A model generated the notes under the pieces. That model saw nothing but the letters and a program-made list of their open reading frames with translations. It searched no databases and was not told where the DNA came from. Shown here piece by piece: positions 35,701 to 45,100 of a stretch of DNA of 64,000 nt (position 1 is its first letter; each line of letters opens with the position of its first letter). This DNA is from DATFVA01 sp963774455 (lineage in GTDB: Bacteria > Bacteroidota > Ignavibacteria > Ignavibacteriales > Ignavibacteriaceae): positions 721,454-785,453 of the forward strand of contig CAVZFD010000003.1 in NCBI GenBank assembly GCA_963774455.1, given 5' to 3'. A program made the position numbers and the translations under genes.

Positions 35701-38536
35701 CGGTGACTACTTGCTGAAGCTCTTCACTTTTATGCATAGCCAAAGAACGGCTTCTCACCTTTTCCAATGCCGCTTCTATCTGTGCTTCTCTTGCCTGCGC
35801 TTCAGCTTTTTGAAGATCGAGAAAGCGGGTGTAGGTTTGCTGAAACACTTTTCCGAAACGCATAAGCATGTTATTCTCTTCATCGGAATAAGGGATGCCC
35901 GAAAAATTTTCGATGTAAAGACCAACATTCTCTAACAATACAGTGGATACTGCAAGACCGGGGCAGCTAAAATAAAAATCTTTTGATGCTTCCGGTAAGC
36001 CGGGAACATATGATAAAAGCTCATTGTAAAATTTGTTCTTTTCTTCAAAATTTAAATTGGTGGCAAAGAAGTCTGCACCTTTTTCTTTTGCTTCATTAAA
36101 TTGATTTGCCCAAACAGACTCAAAATATGGATGCGTTATTTTAGAAGGAATGTCCTGCTCATCAGCGATCCAAAAATGCCAATCGCCTTTTGGGGTATAA
36201 TCAACCACAAAACCTGCATGGTCAACATTAATTTTTAAGTGTACGAACTGTTCATAAACAACCCGAATTACCTCTTTAAGTTCCTTGCTTTTCTGCATTG
36301 CCATCGTTCTTGCACGGACTCTCTCGAGAGCAAGTTCAATTTCTGCTTCTCTTGCTTGTGTTTCAGCTCTTTGCAGATCCAAAAATCTTGTATATACTTG
36401 ATCAAAAACATTCGCGAAACGTTTAATGATATTGTTTTCTTCATCGGAATATGGAACTGAAGCATAATTCCCAACTATCAACATAATTTTCGGCAACAGC
36501 GCTATTGATCTGGCATATCCGTTGGTATAAACATACTTTTTTAATTTTTCCGTAATGAAATCAAGCTTGTTGTGTTCGAATAAATGCTGATGCCACTGTT
36601 TGTTCTCTTCGCGGGTTAATATATCAGTATAAAATGTATCACCCTTTAACTGCGCTTGTTTTACACCTTCAAACATTGGATTATTAATGTAGGGGACATG
36701 TATTCGGTAGGGATGCGATTGCCCTTTAACAGTCATCCAGAAATTGTAATCATATTCCTGGTTGTTTGCTGCAAAACTTACAATATCGAATTTGAAACCA
36801 AGGTTTTCAAGTTGCTCTGATACAACGGCAATTACATCAAGCAGCTCACCGCTTTTATGCATAGCCATCGATCTTGCACGGACTCTTTCCAATGCAAGTT
36901 CAATTTGTGCCTCTCTGGTCTGTGCTTCTGCTTTTTGCAGATCGAGGAAGCGGGTATATGTAAGATCGAAAACTCCGGCAAATCTTTCTAATAACTTTAA
37001 TGTTTCTTCAGGTCTGGGTTCTAAAGTTCCAAGCGAGAGCAGACCTTTTGAAAAGAAAGCAGAATATATGACGCGTCTGTTTATTCCTTTTCTATTAATG
37101 TTTTTCCTGTCAATGAAATCTTTATAATCATTAAGTCGTTCCCTGAAATTCTCGTAGTTTTCCAGTTCGTCGCCTGATATATCAATGACCAGAGATTTAT
37201 TATTTCCTTTCCATGCATTATAAATCTTATTAATTACCATTGGCTCTTCAATAGGGACTTTAACCATTCTATCAAATTTATTTCCCTTCAAAGACAACCA
37301 GAGTTCTAAAACCATTTCTGTTTCATTCACAATTCCGATAGTCAGTTGTTGTGGATTTTCTCCTAATTCACTAAACTGCCGGAAAAGTACAGTTGCAGTT
37401 TCTGCAAGTTCATCACTTCTCTGCATCGCCATAGTTCTTGCGCGGACTCTTTCCAGGCCCAATCCAATCTGTGCTTCACGCGCCTGTGCTTCTGATTGGG
37501 CTATATCCGTATACCTTCGGTATGCTAAATCAAAAACATTCCGGAATCTTTTCAGAATATTTATTTGTGATTCATCAATCTGTTTAAATGTTGAAATACC
37601 TATATCGCCAACACCGATGGAATAGAGATAGTAAAAAAGTGCAGGAATATCATCGAGCCTGGGATCGTCCTGCTGTCCGCTTCTCCGCCTGAAATCTTTC
37701 CAGCCATCCAGCTCACTGCCTTCAATAATAACCTCTGCAAAAGCATCGTCAGCCTTTCTTATTTGTTTCAGATAATTATCAATAACCGGATGAGAACCAT
37801 ATTCTATCTTTGCTACTGCGCCACCCAGAAATTCGGAATAGTCGTAATCCATAAAATAATTATTATCATCAAATGGAATATGAATTATTGCATTCCTGAG
37901 ATTATTAAAGCCTAATAGTTTAAACTCCTTAAACGAAACTTCACAGATCTTTAATAAATCATCAGATTTATTCATACTCATAGCAACGGCTCTCACTCTT
38001 TCGAGCGAAGCTTCAATTTCGAGCTCTTTGTTCTTGTTCAATAGCTCAGAAGTATTTTCATCCACAAGATTTTGAAGTTCTTCATTTTTTCTTTGCCATT
38101 CATTTACCAGCCAGGCATCGGTTTCAGCCGATGTTTCAGTCGGTATAGATCCATGCCAATGAACAACTATCCATTTACTATTTCTATATTCCAAAACGGT
38201 TGTCATTCTTAGAAAGAGTCCCTGTTTTTCCCCATTTACAATTATGACTGCCTTAATCTCATCAACAAAAATTGCGGAGTCTTCTTTGTTTGATATGTTT
38301 CTGAAAACAGAATTAACTTCGAAACTCATTTTAAGACCGATTGCCTGTTCTCTCTGTGTGTTTATCAGTTTACGATAGTCAGATATGGAAAGAACTTTTT
38401 CATCACTTGCTGTACCGTAACCCATTACCCTGGGATCAACAAAATCATTTGCTCCTTCTAATGGTAAATTATATAAACCTGTTTGCATCCATTTATGGTA
38501 AGTATCTTTTAGCAACTTTTCTTTTTTGTCGTTCAT
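32753..38536 (-). CDS. Giant cytoplasmic sensor kinase: NTF2-like domain, eight sensory repeats, histidine kinase
   Basis: 1927 residues with no signal or membrane helix. Residues 1-~150 look like a SnoaL/NTF2-type domain (VLEYRNSKWIVVHWHGSIP). Eight repeats of ~187 residues follow, each opened by a coiled-coil linker such as ALERVRARTMAMQ (near 178, 365, 552, 739, 926, 1118, 1300 and 1483) and closed by RFAKVFDQTYTRFLDLQKAE. They resemble GAF-type sensory domains but are divergent from each other. HisKA (GIAHEIKNPLNF, ~1695) and HATPase_c (GEGTGLGLSLSYDI) complete it. It is the first gene of the four-kinase array. Ligands unknown. Confidence 0.9.
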   Translation of the reverse strand: MNDKKEKLLKDTYHKWMQTGLYNLPLEGANDFVDPRVMGYGTASDEKVLSISDYRKLINTQREQAIGLKMSFEVNSVFRNISNKEDSAIFVDEIKAVIIVNGEKQGLFLRMTTVLEYRNSKWIVVHWHGSIPTETSAETDAWLVNEWQRKNEELQNLVDENTSELLNKNKELEIEASLERVRAVAMSMNKSDDLLKICEVSFKEFKLLGFNNLRNAIIHIPFDDNNYFMDYDYSEFLGGAVAKIEYGSHPVIDNYLKQIRKADDAFAEVIIEGSELDGWKDFRRRSGQQDDPRLDDIPALFYYLYSIGVGDIGISTFKQIDESQINILKRFRNVFDLAYRRYTDIAQSEAQAREAQIGLGLERVRARTMAMQRSDELAETATVLFRQFSELGENPQQLTIGIVNETEMVLELWLSLKGNKFDRMVKVPIEEPMVINKIYNAWKGNNKSLVIDISGDELENYENFRERLNDYKDFIDRKNINRKGINRRVIYSAFFSKGLLSLGTLEPRPEETLKLLERFAGVFDLTYTRFLDLQKAEAQTREAQIELALERVRARSMAMHKSGELLDVIAVVSEQLENLGFKFDIVSFAANNQEYDYNFWMTVKGQSHPYRIHVPYINNPMFEGVKQAQLKGDTFYTDILTREENKQWHQHLFEHNKLDFITEKLKKYVYTNGYARSIALLPKIMLIVGNYASVPYSDEENNIIKRFANVFDQVYTRFLDLQRAETQAREAEIELALERVRARTMAMQKSKELKEVIRVVYEQFVHLKINVDHAGFVVDYTPKGDWHFWIADEQDIPSKITHPYFESVWANQFNEAKEKGADFFATNLNFEEKNKFYNELLSYVPGLPEASKDFYFSCPGLAVSTVLLENVGLYIENFSGIPYSDEENNMLMRFGKVFQQTYTRFLDLQKAEAQAREAQIEAALEKVRSRSLAMHKSEELQQVVTVAFERLKDLNISMDAANIDIFSEGSRDANLWIAAPGQKYVAYFHLPYVDYLIPASIFDARENGDDFFAKTFSFEEKNKYFNYLFEHSDFKHLPDNRKNIMLAASAYTVSFAFTKNSAISIHNYSDKSFSEEENNILKRFAKVFEQAYIRFLDLQKAEAQAREAEIQLALERVRARTMAMQHSNELSETASIFFMQLNGLGIETNRLYIGIFNDDSGIMEAWGTDEDGSTVNTRFFLESKKNDSVRKMYEGWKEQRRSIIIDMQGKELIEYINYIAKEVKVPVSTGYSQQRRVQSIAYFSKGLIGLATPDPQPEENIRLLERFAKVFDQTYTRFIDLQKAEAQARESKIEASLERVRAKAMAMHSPNDLSETVNVFFKELKAIGIIPIRCGVGQIDEVTRTTSLTTTTSSQQGDSFQVIGKVKQTGHPVLDGIFENWKLQKEYHPVLEGEDIKTYYDVMNLQIGYPDYPEGMTQYGNNFPFKEGFVFAWTERKLSEEELQIFRRFTSVLSLTYRRYIDLIEAEARAVEAVKQASLDRVRAEIASMRTSEDLNSITSVIWRELKMLDVPFIRCGVFIINQAQSKVQVYLTTPDGRPLGVLDLLFDSNKLTSSAVESWRKEKVYTEHWNKEEFINWTKSMMKLGQVQNPETYQGSSTPPESLDLHFVPFTQGMLYVGDVNPLTDEKLELVRTLAEAFSIAYARYEDFKNLEEAKNKIEMTLSELKSAQAQLIHSEKMASLGELTAGIAHEIKNPLNFVNNFSEVSRELLDEMKTELSNKNIDEVIGLIEDLKQNLEKINQHGKRADSIVKGMLLHSRGTSGERTLTDINDLLDQYVTLAYHGLRAQNKEFNINIEKDYDKTLEKITVVPQDISRVFLNIINNACYAAYDRKKKNGVGSFSPALRVSTKNMNGKVEIRIGDNGNGIPKDILDKIFQPFFTTKPSGEGTGLGLSLSYDIVAKVHGGNIKVESEEGKGAEFIIQLPLS

Positions 38537-38836
38537 TTTTTACAAATACTTTATTGATATAAAGTTTAAAATACTTTGTTTTATAAAATCTCATTATTTA
38601 TTACCCTATTGTCACCTCTTTATCTGTTAGTAAAATAGTAAAATTATTATTTTATATTCTGTTTCATTTCTTTTAATATTTCATTTTTGCCAAAGCAGCT
38701 CCATGTGTTCTGTCAGCTTTTCCTGTTTCAGGAATTCCGAAAAAATTACTTCTATACATAACTAAAGATGTCATCCGGCAGGATGACATCTTCGATAAAG
38801 AGTAATGATATTTAAGCTGTGCAATTTTCAAAATTG
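38537..38836. other. AT-rich intergenic region upstream of the kinase array
   Basis: 300 bases, strongly AT-rich next to the 38536 start, where the promoter of the kinase array should lie. No consensus element can be placed with confidence. It contains the terminator hairpin at 38765-38792. Confidence 0.5.
38765..38792 (-). terminator. Terminator hairpin after SnoaL-like gene
   Basis: A perfect 12-bp stem (AAGATGTCATCC/GGATGACATCTT) with a 4-base loop, 45 bases after the stop of the 38837 gene; three T's follow on the minus strand. It separates that gene from the kinase array. Confidence 0.7.
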
Positions 38837-39322
38837 TTATTCGCTGGAATTGCTGCTGCCGCCGGAAGTTCTTCCGCCGTGGTCACCTATCAGCATCCAC
38901 TTTCCGTTTTCCTTCATAAGAATGTCTGTCCAGATGCCTGCACTCGAAGTTTTCTTGTTTGTCTCCTTATCCTGTTCAAGTGTTGAATATGTATAATGTA
39001 CATAAGCAAAATCACCCTTTACCCAGATTGACAGAGGAGTAACAGAATAAACCAGGGTCGTATTACTTTTGGCATCCTGTGTGATCCACTTGCTTACATT
39101 TGCTTTGCCCATTGGTACGCGCGACTGGCTGCTCCAGCCCATATAACTGTCATCAAAATATGACATAAATCCGGCTGCATCACCTGAAGATGACACCTGC
39201 CAGTATTTTTCAACACCCGCCCATACATCTTTTTGGGCATCAGACCATTGCTGTGCAAAGCTGCTGCCCGATAGCAACAGTAATACGAACATTGCGAAAA
39301 AGATTTGAGTTAGTTTTTTCAT
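38837..39322 (-). CDS. Secreted SnoaL/DUF4440-like (NTF2-fold) protein
   Basis: 161 residues. The start at 39322 has an AAGGAAA Shine-Dalgarno and gives a clean signal peptide (MKKLTQIFFAMFVLLLLSGS, cleavage near FAQ). The mature part has the SnoaL-like layout: DVWAGVEKYWQVSSSGDAAG, FMSYFDDSYMGW, then beta strands FAYVHYTYSTLEQD and WTDILMKENGKWMLIGDHGG. The fold is probably a ligand-binding cone; function unknown. The neighbouring giant kinase begins with a domain of the same general fold. Confidence 0.8.
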   Translation of the reverse strand: MKKLTQIFFAMFVLLLLSGSSFAQQWSDAQKDVWAGVEKYWQVSSSGDAAGFMSYFDDSYMGWSSQSRVPMGKANVSKWITQDAKSNTTLVYSVTPLSIWVKGDFAYVHYTYSTLEQDKETNKKTSSAGIWTDILMKENGKWMLIGDHGGRTSGGSSNSSE

Positions 39323-39441
39323 AGTAAGTTTCCTTTTATGTTTGTTAAATGTCTGCATCCGAACCTGTATGGATAAGAGGGAAAAGTAAAAGGAGATAAT
39401 AGCATGATCATCTCCTCTTAAAGAATTAAGTGTATTCTTTC

Positions 39442-39873
39442 CTATTTGAACACTACTTCGCGGTATATTTCATCCGAGTGTTTTCCGGTGAAATATTTAT
39501 TGTATGCCTTCCCGAAAGCCTGTCTGTCGTCTTTGTTGGGCATAGCTTTCATAAACTGATTATTAGCCTCTTCGCTGGCTTTGTCCACATCGTCCCAGCT
39601 CTTTACTTCAATAATCTGTACGAAATCACGGTTGTCATTTCCCCACCAGTGACGAATCGTTTTATAACTGACCACGTAAGGATTATTCTTATAGGAATAA
39701 TCATTCATTATCTGGTTCAGGGAATCCAGTTCCCGGCTGGTTCCGTTTTCCGGAAATGCTCTTTCAAATTTTGTCATTACAAAGACATTACCGTCTGCCG
39801 ACTGTGCATATGCCTTAAAATCAACGGACATAAAAAGAGCAATTAAAAAGAGTGCTGTTAACAGAGCTTTCAT
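39442..39873 (-). CDS. Small secreted protein, possibly dimeric alpha/beta-barrel fold
   Basis: 143 residues from ATG 39873, preceded by AAAGGA. The signal peptide ends near KAYAQ. The mature domain (VFVMTKFERAF, NPYVVSYKTIRHWWGNDNRD, FVQIIEVKSWDDVDKASEEA) alternates strands and helices like ferredoxin-like dimeric barrels, but no family is certain. It lies on the same strand as the SnoaL-like gene, 119 bases upstream of it, and may be co-expressed with it. Confidence 0.7.
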   Translation of the reverse strand: MKALLTALFLIALFMSVDFKAYAQSADGNVFVMTKFERAFPENGTSRELDSLNQIMNDYSYKNNPYVVSYKTIRHWWGNDNRDFVQIIEVKSWDDVDKASEEANNQFMKAMPNKDDRQAFGKAYNKYFTGKHSDEIYREVVFK

Positions 39874-39956
39874 ATAGTTCCTTTCGATTAATTTATGTAA
39901 GGGTTGTTTCAATTTTCATCTATTAAGAAAAAAGTCAAGAGAACGTAGTTATCCGC

Positions 39957-39974
39957 AAGTAAAATATTTTACTT
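39957..39974. promoter_or_regulatory. 18-bp perfect palindrome, possible operator
   Basis: AAGTAAAATATTTTACTT, 84 bases before the ATG of the 39442-39873 gene. The size and symmetry suit a dimeric repressor site; it could also be chance in AT-rich DNA. Confidence 0.3.
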
Positions 39975-40235
39975 CTCTGCTTTTGGGCTCGCTTTCGCTG
40001 TGGCAAAATATCAACTTTCTGTATTAAGTAATTTTTTCTTTAATCGATTTAATAGTTTCTATTCGTCTATATGAGCCTTGATGGCTACGTTAAATTTTTC
40101 AGAATAACGGGAAGAGTTAACCGATCTTTTGGCTTTCTATGAAGCATGAAAATTGTTGAACTTCATTCCCGGGAAATTAAAATTACCTTTCCGGATTCCA
40201 TCACAGATTCTATTAGCTCACAGCATATTCTTTAT
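39975..40235. mobile_element. Probable non-coding flank of the IS110 element (3' of transposase)
   Basis: About 260 bases without a coherent frame between the transposase end and the upstream region of the 39873 gene. Several short hairpins are possible. In IS110-group elements the non-coding end can encode a bridge RNA; I cannot define its limits by eye. Confidence 0.3.
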
Positions 40236-40243
40236 TTATGCTG
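40221..40243 (-). terminator. Hairpin overlapping the end of the transposase gene
   Basis: CAGCATA (40221-40227) and TATGCTG (40237-40243) form a 7-bp stem spanning the transposase stop codon. It may limit read-through or be part of the element end. Confidence 0.4.
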
Positions 40244-41288
40244 CTCTAATCTCCGGCTCCTTCCTCCAATAGTAGGGTTCGTAATCCGTTCCATTTTTCA
40301 TTATTGCGTAAAAGGATTTAGCCAGGTACCTGGTTATTGCATTTCTTGCATCCTTCTGACTATAGCCATCTTTAAGCATACATTCATAATATTGCCTGAT
40401 ATCGTTTTTTCCGTTTAATGCAGCCTTTGTAGTCATCTTAAATATAGTTTTCAATCTCCTTGAGTAAAGTTTATGTCTTTTGCTATAGCTTGTCTTTCCG
40501 CTTTCTCTTTTGTTTCTTACCAGCCCGCAATATGCCCAAAACTTGTATTTGTTCTCGAACCTGGCGGCTTCTATTACTATTCCATAGGCCTGTACTGCCA
40601 GTAAAGGACCAAACCCCGATATTCTCTCTATTTTTTGAATGATCTTTTCTTTCTTTGATATCTTCTTAAAGACTTCTTTATACTTCTTTTGTTCTTCCAA
40701 CAATAATGTTAGGATCCTGGTCTTTTCTTCTAATATGAAATTCAACGTCTCATCGCTGTTATTATAATCAGCCTTTCCTCTTTTACTCTTTATTCCTATT
40801 GCCCTGTAGAGAGCAGATATCTGATTTTTTACCCTTACCTCCGCTTTTACCAGGTCTTCATATGCACTTGCCAGTTTCCTTATTTTATATTTTTCATTAT
40901 CCGTATGGTAAACTTCCTTTAACAACCCTCCTCTTAGCAGCTGACAGAGTTTCTTTGCATCTATTTTATCTGTCTTGGATCCTTCCTCCAACAGCCTGTT
41001 TCTCAATGGGTTGCATATTATTATTTTATCTACAATCTCCTTCAGCTCCACATACAGCCATTGTGAACCGGTTGATTCCTCAATAGTTAATATTTTACTT
41101 CCCTTTAATTCTTTTATGTGTTCTTTAATCAACCTTATATTTGCGGGAATTTTATCTTTTACCCTGGGCTCTATGCTGTTTGATTTCATATATGCTAGCG
41201 CTGCACCTTCGATCGACCAGTCAAGACTGATGTAATAATCATACATCTCTATGGTTTGATTATTGTTGTTTTTTTCCCTTTCTTGCAT
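40236..41288 (-). CDS. IS110-family transposase
   Basis: A 350-residue DEDD-type transposase of the IS110 group. The N-terminal RuvC-like catalytic region has YYISLDWSIEGAALAYM (Asp ~19), LTIEESTGSQWLYVEL (Glu ~61) and SKTDKIDAKKL (Asp ~94). The C-terminal Tnp_20 region has ISGFGPLLAVQAYGIVIEAA and FWAYCGLVRNKRESGKTSYS with the predicted nucleophilic serine. Length is normal and no frameshift is seen, so it could be active. A GGAGA Shine-Dalgarno precedes the ATG. IS110 elements lack long terminal inverted repeats, so the exact ends are not visible; a guide RNA may be encoded in the flanks. Confidence 0.93.
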   Translation of the reverse strand: MQEREKNNNNQTIEMYDYYISLDWSIEGAALAYMKSNSIEPRVKDKIPANIRLIKEHIKELKGSKILTIEESTGSQWLYVELKEIVDKIIICNPLRNRLLEEGSKTDKIDAKKLCQLLRGGLLKEVYHTDNEKYKIRKLASAYEDLVKAEVRVKNQISALYRAIGIKSKRGKADYNNSDETLNFILEEKTRILTLLLEEQKKYKEVFKKISKKEKIIQKIERISGFGPLLAVQAYGIVIEAARFENKYKFWAYCGLVRNKRESGKTSYSKRHKLYSRRLKTIFKMTTKAALNGKNDIRQYYECMLKDGYSQKDARNAITRYLAKSFYAIMKNGTDYEPYYWRKEPEIRAA

Positions 41289-41404
41289 ACAGGTCTCCTT
41301 TCTAATATGATGTTCATTTTTCTAATCTTATTGTTTAATGACTTTTAAAAGTCCATACATAAGATAGTAACACTTTTAGAAAGCGAGACCTTCTTAATTT
41401 ACCG

Positions 41405-41473
41405 ATCTTCAATTTTCAATCTTCCTTTTCCTTTTTCCTTGAATTTCCTTTTTCCTTTTGCCTTTTGCCTTGA
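41405..41473. repeat. Intergenic 7-mer array (TTTTCAA then TTTTTCC units)
   Basis: Starts with AATTTTC units, then CCTTTTT/CCTTTTG units, ending at the stop codon of the 41474 gene. The stretch 41417-41459 is almost the same as 59002-59046, so this is a dispersed composite repeat, not only simple sequence. Confidence 0.75.
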
Positions 41474-41911
41474 CTACTGTCCTCCCAGCCATTGTTCAAA
41501 ACTTTTGTTCTTTTCGCCAGCAGGGTAAACCCAGTCAGGTTTCAGTCTTAATCCGTCGCGGCTTTGCCATATGAAATCTACTGCATCCTCAATATCGCTT
41601 TCATTAATTACTCTTAATGCAAATAATTGCTTTTCGGCAGAGATTGATTTTATTTCGGAGTTAATATGCTGGGCAAGAAGGGTGCTCTGTATAATTTCGG
41701 CCTGGCTGCTGCTCAGGGTAGCCCATACAAATCCGCCTGTTCCGAGAAGCAGATCGTTCTCTTTGAATGAGAGAGTTAACTCCACTTTTATTGACGGGGG
41801 AAGATCTGGTGGCCGGGCATCGCTTAGATCATCCCATTTCAAAAGCCTGCCGTTTTGAAATACCAGGGTTCCGTCACTCTTCAGTATAGCTGCTATTTTA
41901 AGCATTACCAT
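41474..41911 (-). CDS. Hypothetical protein, 145 residues
   Basis: A soluble protein with no signal or membrane helix; Met1 or Met3 could be the start. Segments such as IKVELTLSFKENDLLLGTGG and LFALRVINESDIEDAVDFIW suggest an alpha/beta fold. The C-terminus is FEQWLGGQ. I do not recognise the family. The end abuts a 7-mer repeat array. Confidence 0.6.
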   Translation of the reverse strand: MVMLKIAAILKSDGTLVFQNGRLLKWDDLSDARPPDLPPSIKVELTLSFKENDLLLGTGGFVWATLSSSQAEIIQSTLLAQHINSEIKSISAEKQLFALRVINESDIEDAVDFIWQSRDGLRLKPDWVYPAGEKNKSFEQWLGGQ

Positions 41912-42101
41912 AAATTCGGGTTAAAAATTTAAGAGATAGTCATTTGGTAAAAACAGAACAAAGGTAAGCTTAAAAAGGGGCCAAATCTTGGACTATTTGC
42001 GCAAAAGTTAGGATTTTTTCTGTTCTAAATTAAAATTGAAAAGTTAATACTGCAAGAACACCGGAGGACAAATAGGGAATGAAGTGATGCTTTGAAAATC
42101 G

Positions 42102-45100
42102 TTATTCGATGGTCTTTTTATAGTCGCTGGGACTGCAGCCGAACTGCTTTTTGAATGCCCGTGAGAAGTATGATTGATCATTAAACCCGACCTGGTAGCA
42201 TATTTCCGCTACGGTTCCGGAATTCTGTTTCAGCAGATCTGCAGCTCTCTGCAGGCGGAGCGATCTTATTAATTGTCCCGCCGGCTGGTCTATCAGCGCC
42301 TTAAGCTTTCTGTTCATCTGGGAAACACTCATCCCGACCTCAGAAGCAAGAAGTTCAACACCGAATTGCTCATCATTAAAATGCTTCTCGATAACTTGTA
42401 TTGTTTTCTTCAGGAAGACCTGGTCGGCTGAAACAGACGAAACTTCAGAAGGCTTTATAATGGTGGCGCTGCTGAACCTTTTCCTGAGTTCCTTCCGCTG
42501 CTGGATAAGGTTCTTTACCCTCACACTAAGTTCCCTTGTGCTGAATGGCTTTGTAAGGTAATCATCTATCCCGGTTTCGAGACCTTCTATTTTATCATCA
42601 AGTCCTGCCTTCGCTGTAAGCATTATTATGGGTATATGGCTGGTTCTCTCATCTTTTCTTATTTCCGTGCTGAACTTGTACCCATCCATCTTTGGCATCA
42701 TAACATCAGTAATGATTAAATCGGGAACAATTCCCCGGGCTTTTGCAATTCCTGCCTCTCCATTTCGGGCATCTATAATAATGAATTCATTCTCAAGCTG
42801 CTCCCTTATGTAGTTTCGTACATCCGCGTTATCCTCAACTATCAGAATAATTTCACCTTTATTTCCTAAGCGGTCATCTCCGCTTATCAGATTTTCATCC
42901 TCTATTTCCGTTCCGGGGTCTGTATTGATGACTTCAAATACATCATTTTGCGGAAGGGCATCCGGAGTTATCTTTGGGTCATTCAGATTTCCGAGGGGAA
43001 GTGTGACAATAAACTCTGCTCCTTCACCGGCTTTACTTTTCACCGTAATTTTCCCCTGGTGCAGATCGATTAATTCTTTGGTCAGTGCAAGTCCTATACC
43101 TGTACCTTCGTGTTCCCTGGTGCTTGAATTGTCGAGTTGATAAAACCGGTCGAATATCTTATTCGCCCTATCCTCCGGTATCCCCGTTCCTGTATCCTTT
43201 ATGCAGATAACTGCGGACGCTCCGGAAATAAAAGATTTGACTGAAATGGTTCCTCCGGGCGGCGTAAATTTAAAAGCATTTGAAAAGAGATTATAAAAAA
43301 CCTTCTCCATTTTATCCGGTTCAAAAACTACAGGAATATTTATCAGGTCTGAATCAAATTTAAGAGTAATCTGTTTTGTATCCGCAAGGGATTCGAATGA
43401 ATAAAAAAGACTCTTTAGAAATGATACAATGTTATGCTGGTCGGCTTTAATCCGCATACTGCCGGCCTCGATTTTTGAGATATCCAGCAGCTGGTTTATC
43501 AAGGTCAGCAGGCGCCTTGCATTTCTGTCAGCGATGTGAAGCTTGCCTTTTGCCTTAGTTCCAATGTCATATGAAAGAACGCTTTCCACCTGGCCGAGTA
43601 TCAGCGTAAGTGGAGTTCTGAATTCGTGTGAAATATTCGCAAAGAACCGTGTTTTAACCTGATCAAGATGGCGAAGCGAATCGGATTCAACCTTCTCCAT
43701 TTTAAGCTGGTTCTTAAGCTTAACGCGGTTTAGTTCGTACCTTCTCAGAAAATATAGTCCCGAAAAAAACAATATCCCGTAAATAGAATATGACCACCAT
43801 GTTCTCCACCAGGGAGGGAGAATGATTATTTTAACAGAAGCTCCTGCTTCATTCCACAATCCGTCATTATTAGAACCCTTAACCCTGAATACGTAATGGC
43901 CGGGAGAAAGATTTGTAAAAGTGGCACTGTGCTTGGTTCCCGCAGTTATCCAGTTATCGTTAAAGTTTTCAAGTTTGTACATATACCTGTTCTTCCCGGG
44001 AGCAGAATAATCGAGAGCGGCAAACTCGAACCTGATATTATTTTCACTGAAGGGAAGGGATACTCTTTCGAGTGCCTCAGGTGAGTTAATAACTTCACTT
44101 TGATCGCCTTCATTGGCCGACTCATTTAACACTTCACACGAAGTAATAACTATGCCGGGAACAAAACTATTTTCTTTTATATCCTGCGGGTAAAAATAAT
44201 TCAGTCCGTTTATGCCCCCGAAGAACATTTCACCGTTGTCGCTTTTATAAAATGCCCCTGTATTAAACTCATTGCTCTGAAGACCGTCGAGTACATCAAA
44301 ATTCCTGAATGTATTTAAACCGGGATTAAAGACTGATAGACCATGGTTCGTGCTCATCCAGAGCCGCCCTTTGCTGTCTGGCAGGATTCCATATATGACA
44401 TTATTAGGAAGGCCGTCTTTTTTTGTATAGAAGATGAACTTTCCGGAAGCTTTGTCGAACCTGTTCAATCCGCCCCCTGACGTTCCAATCCATAAATATC
44501 TGTCGGGGTGTTCAGGGTCAGGACAAATGGATTTGATGTAATTGTTATTGAGACTATTGGGATCAGAAGCATTATTAACATAATTATGAAACTTGCCGGT
44601 CACCTGGTTGAATGAAATCAGTCCGAGATCGCTTCCTATCCAGAATATCCCTTTCTTATCCTGGTAAACGCAGGGACGCAGTACAGCATTGTTTGAGGCC
44701 ATCATGTTATACCTGTAATTCTCGAAGATACCTTTATCCATATCTGCGAAACGACTGAAATAATTTTCTGTAACCGTCCATATGCTGCCGCTGTTATCAA
44801 TGAAGAGACCGTAAACATCCTTCTGAGGTAGTCCATTCGTTCGTCCTGGTTCGTAGAAATAGTGTTTGGATTTTTCCTGGTTTACATCAAAGCTGTACAA
44901 CCCCTGGGTACCGGCAAACCACATAATACCTTCATCGTCTTTTGCGATAGACCACGACCGTGTATTTCCGAAATCGTCGGGACGGTCGGATGTTGTTTCA
45001 TAACTTATAAGCTCACCACTCTGTCGTTTCCATTGATAGAGCACGTCGGAGCCTACCCAGACGTTACCGTTATTATCCTCGCAGACTGCGGAAATGCTTA

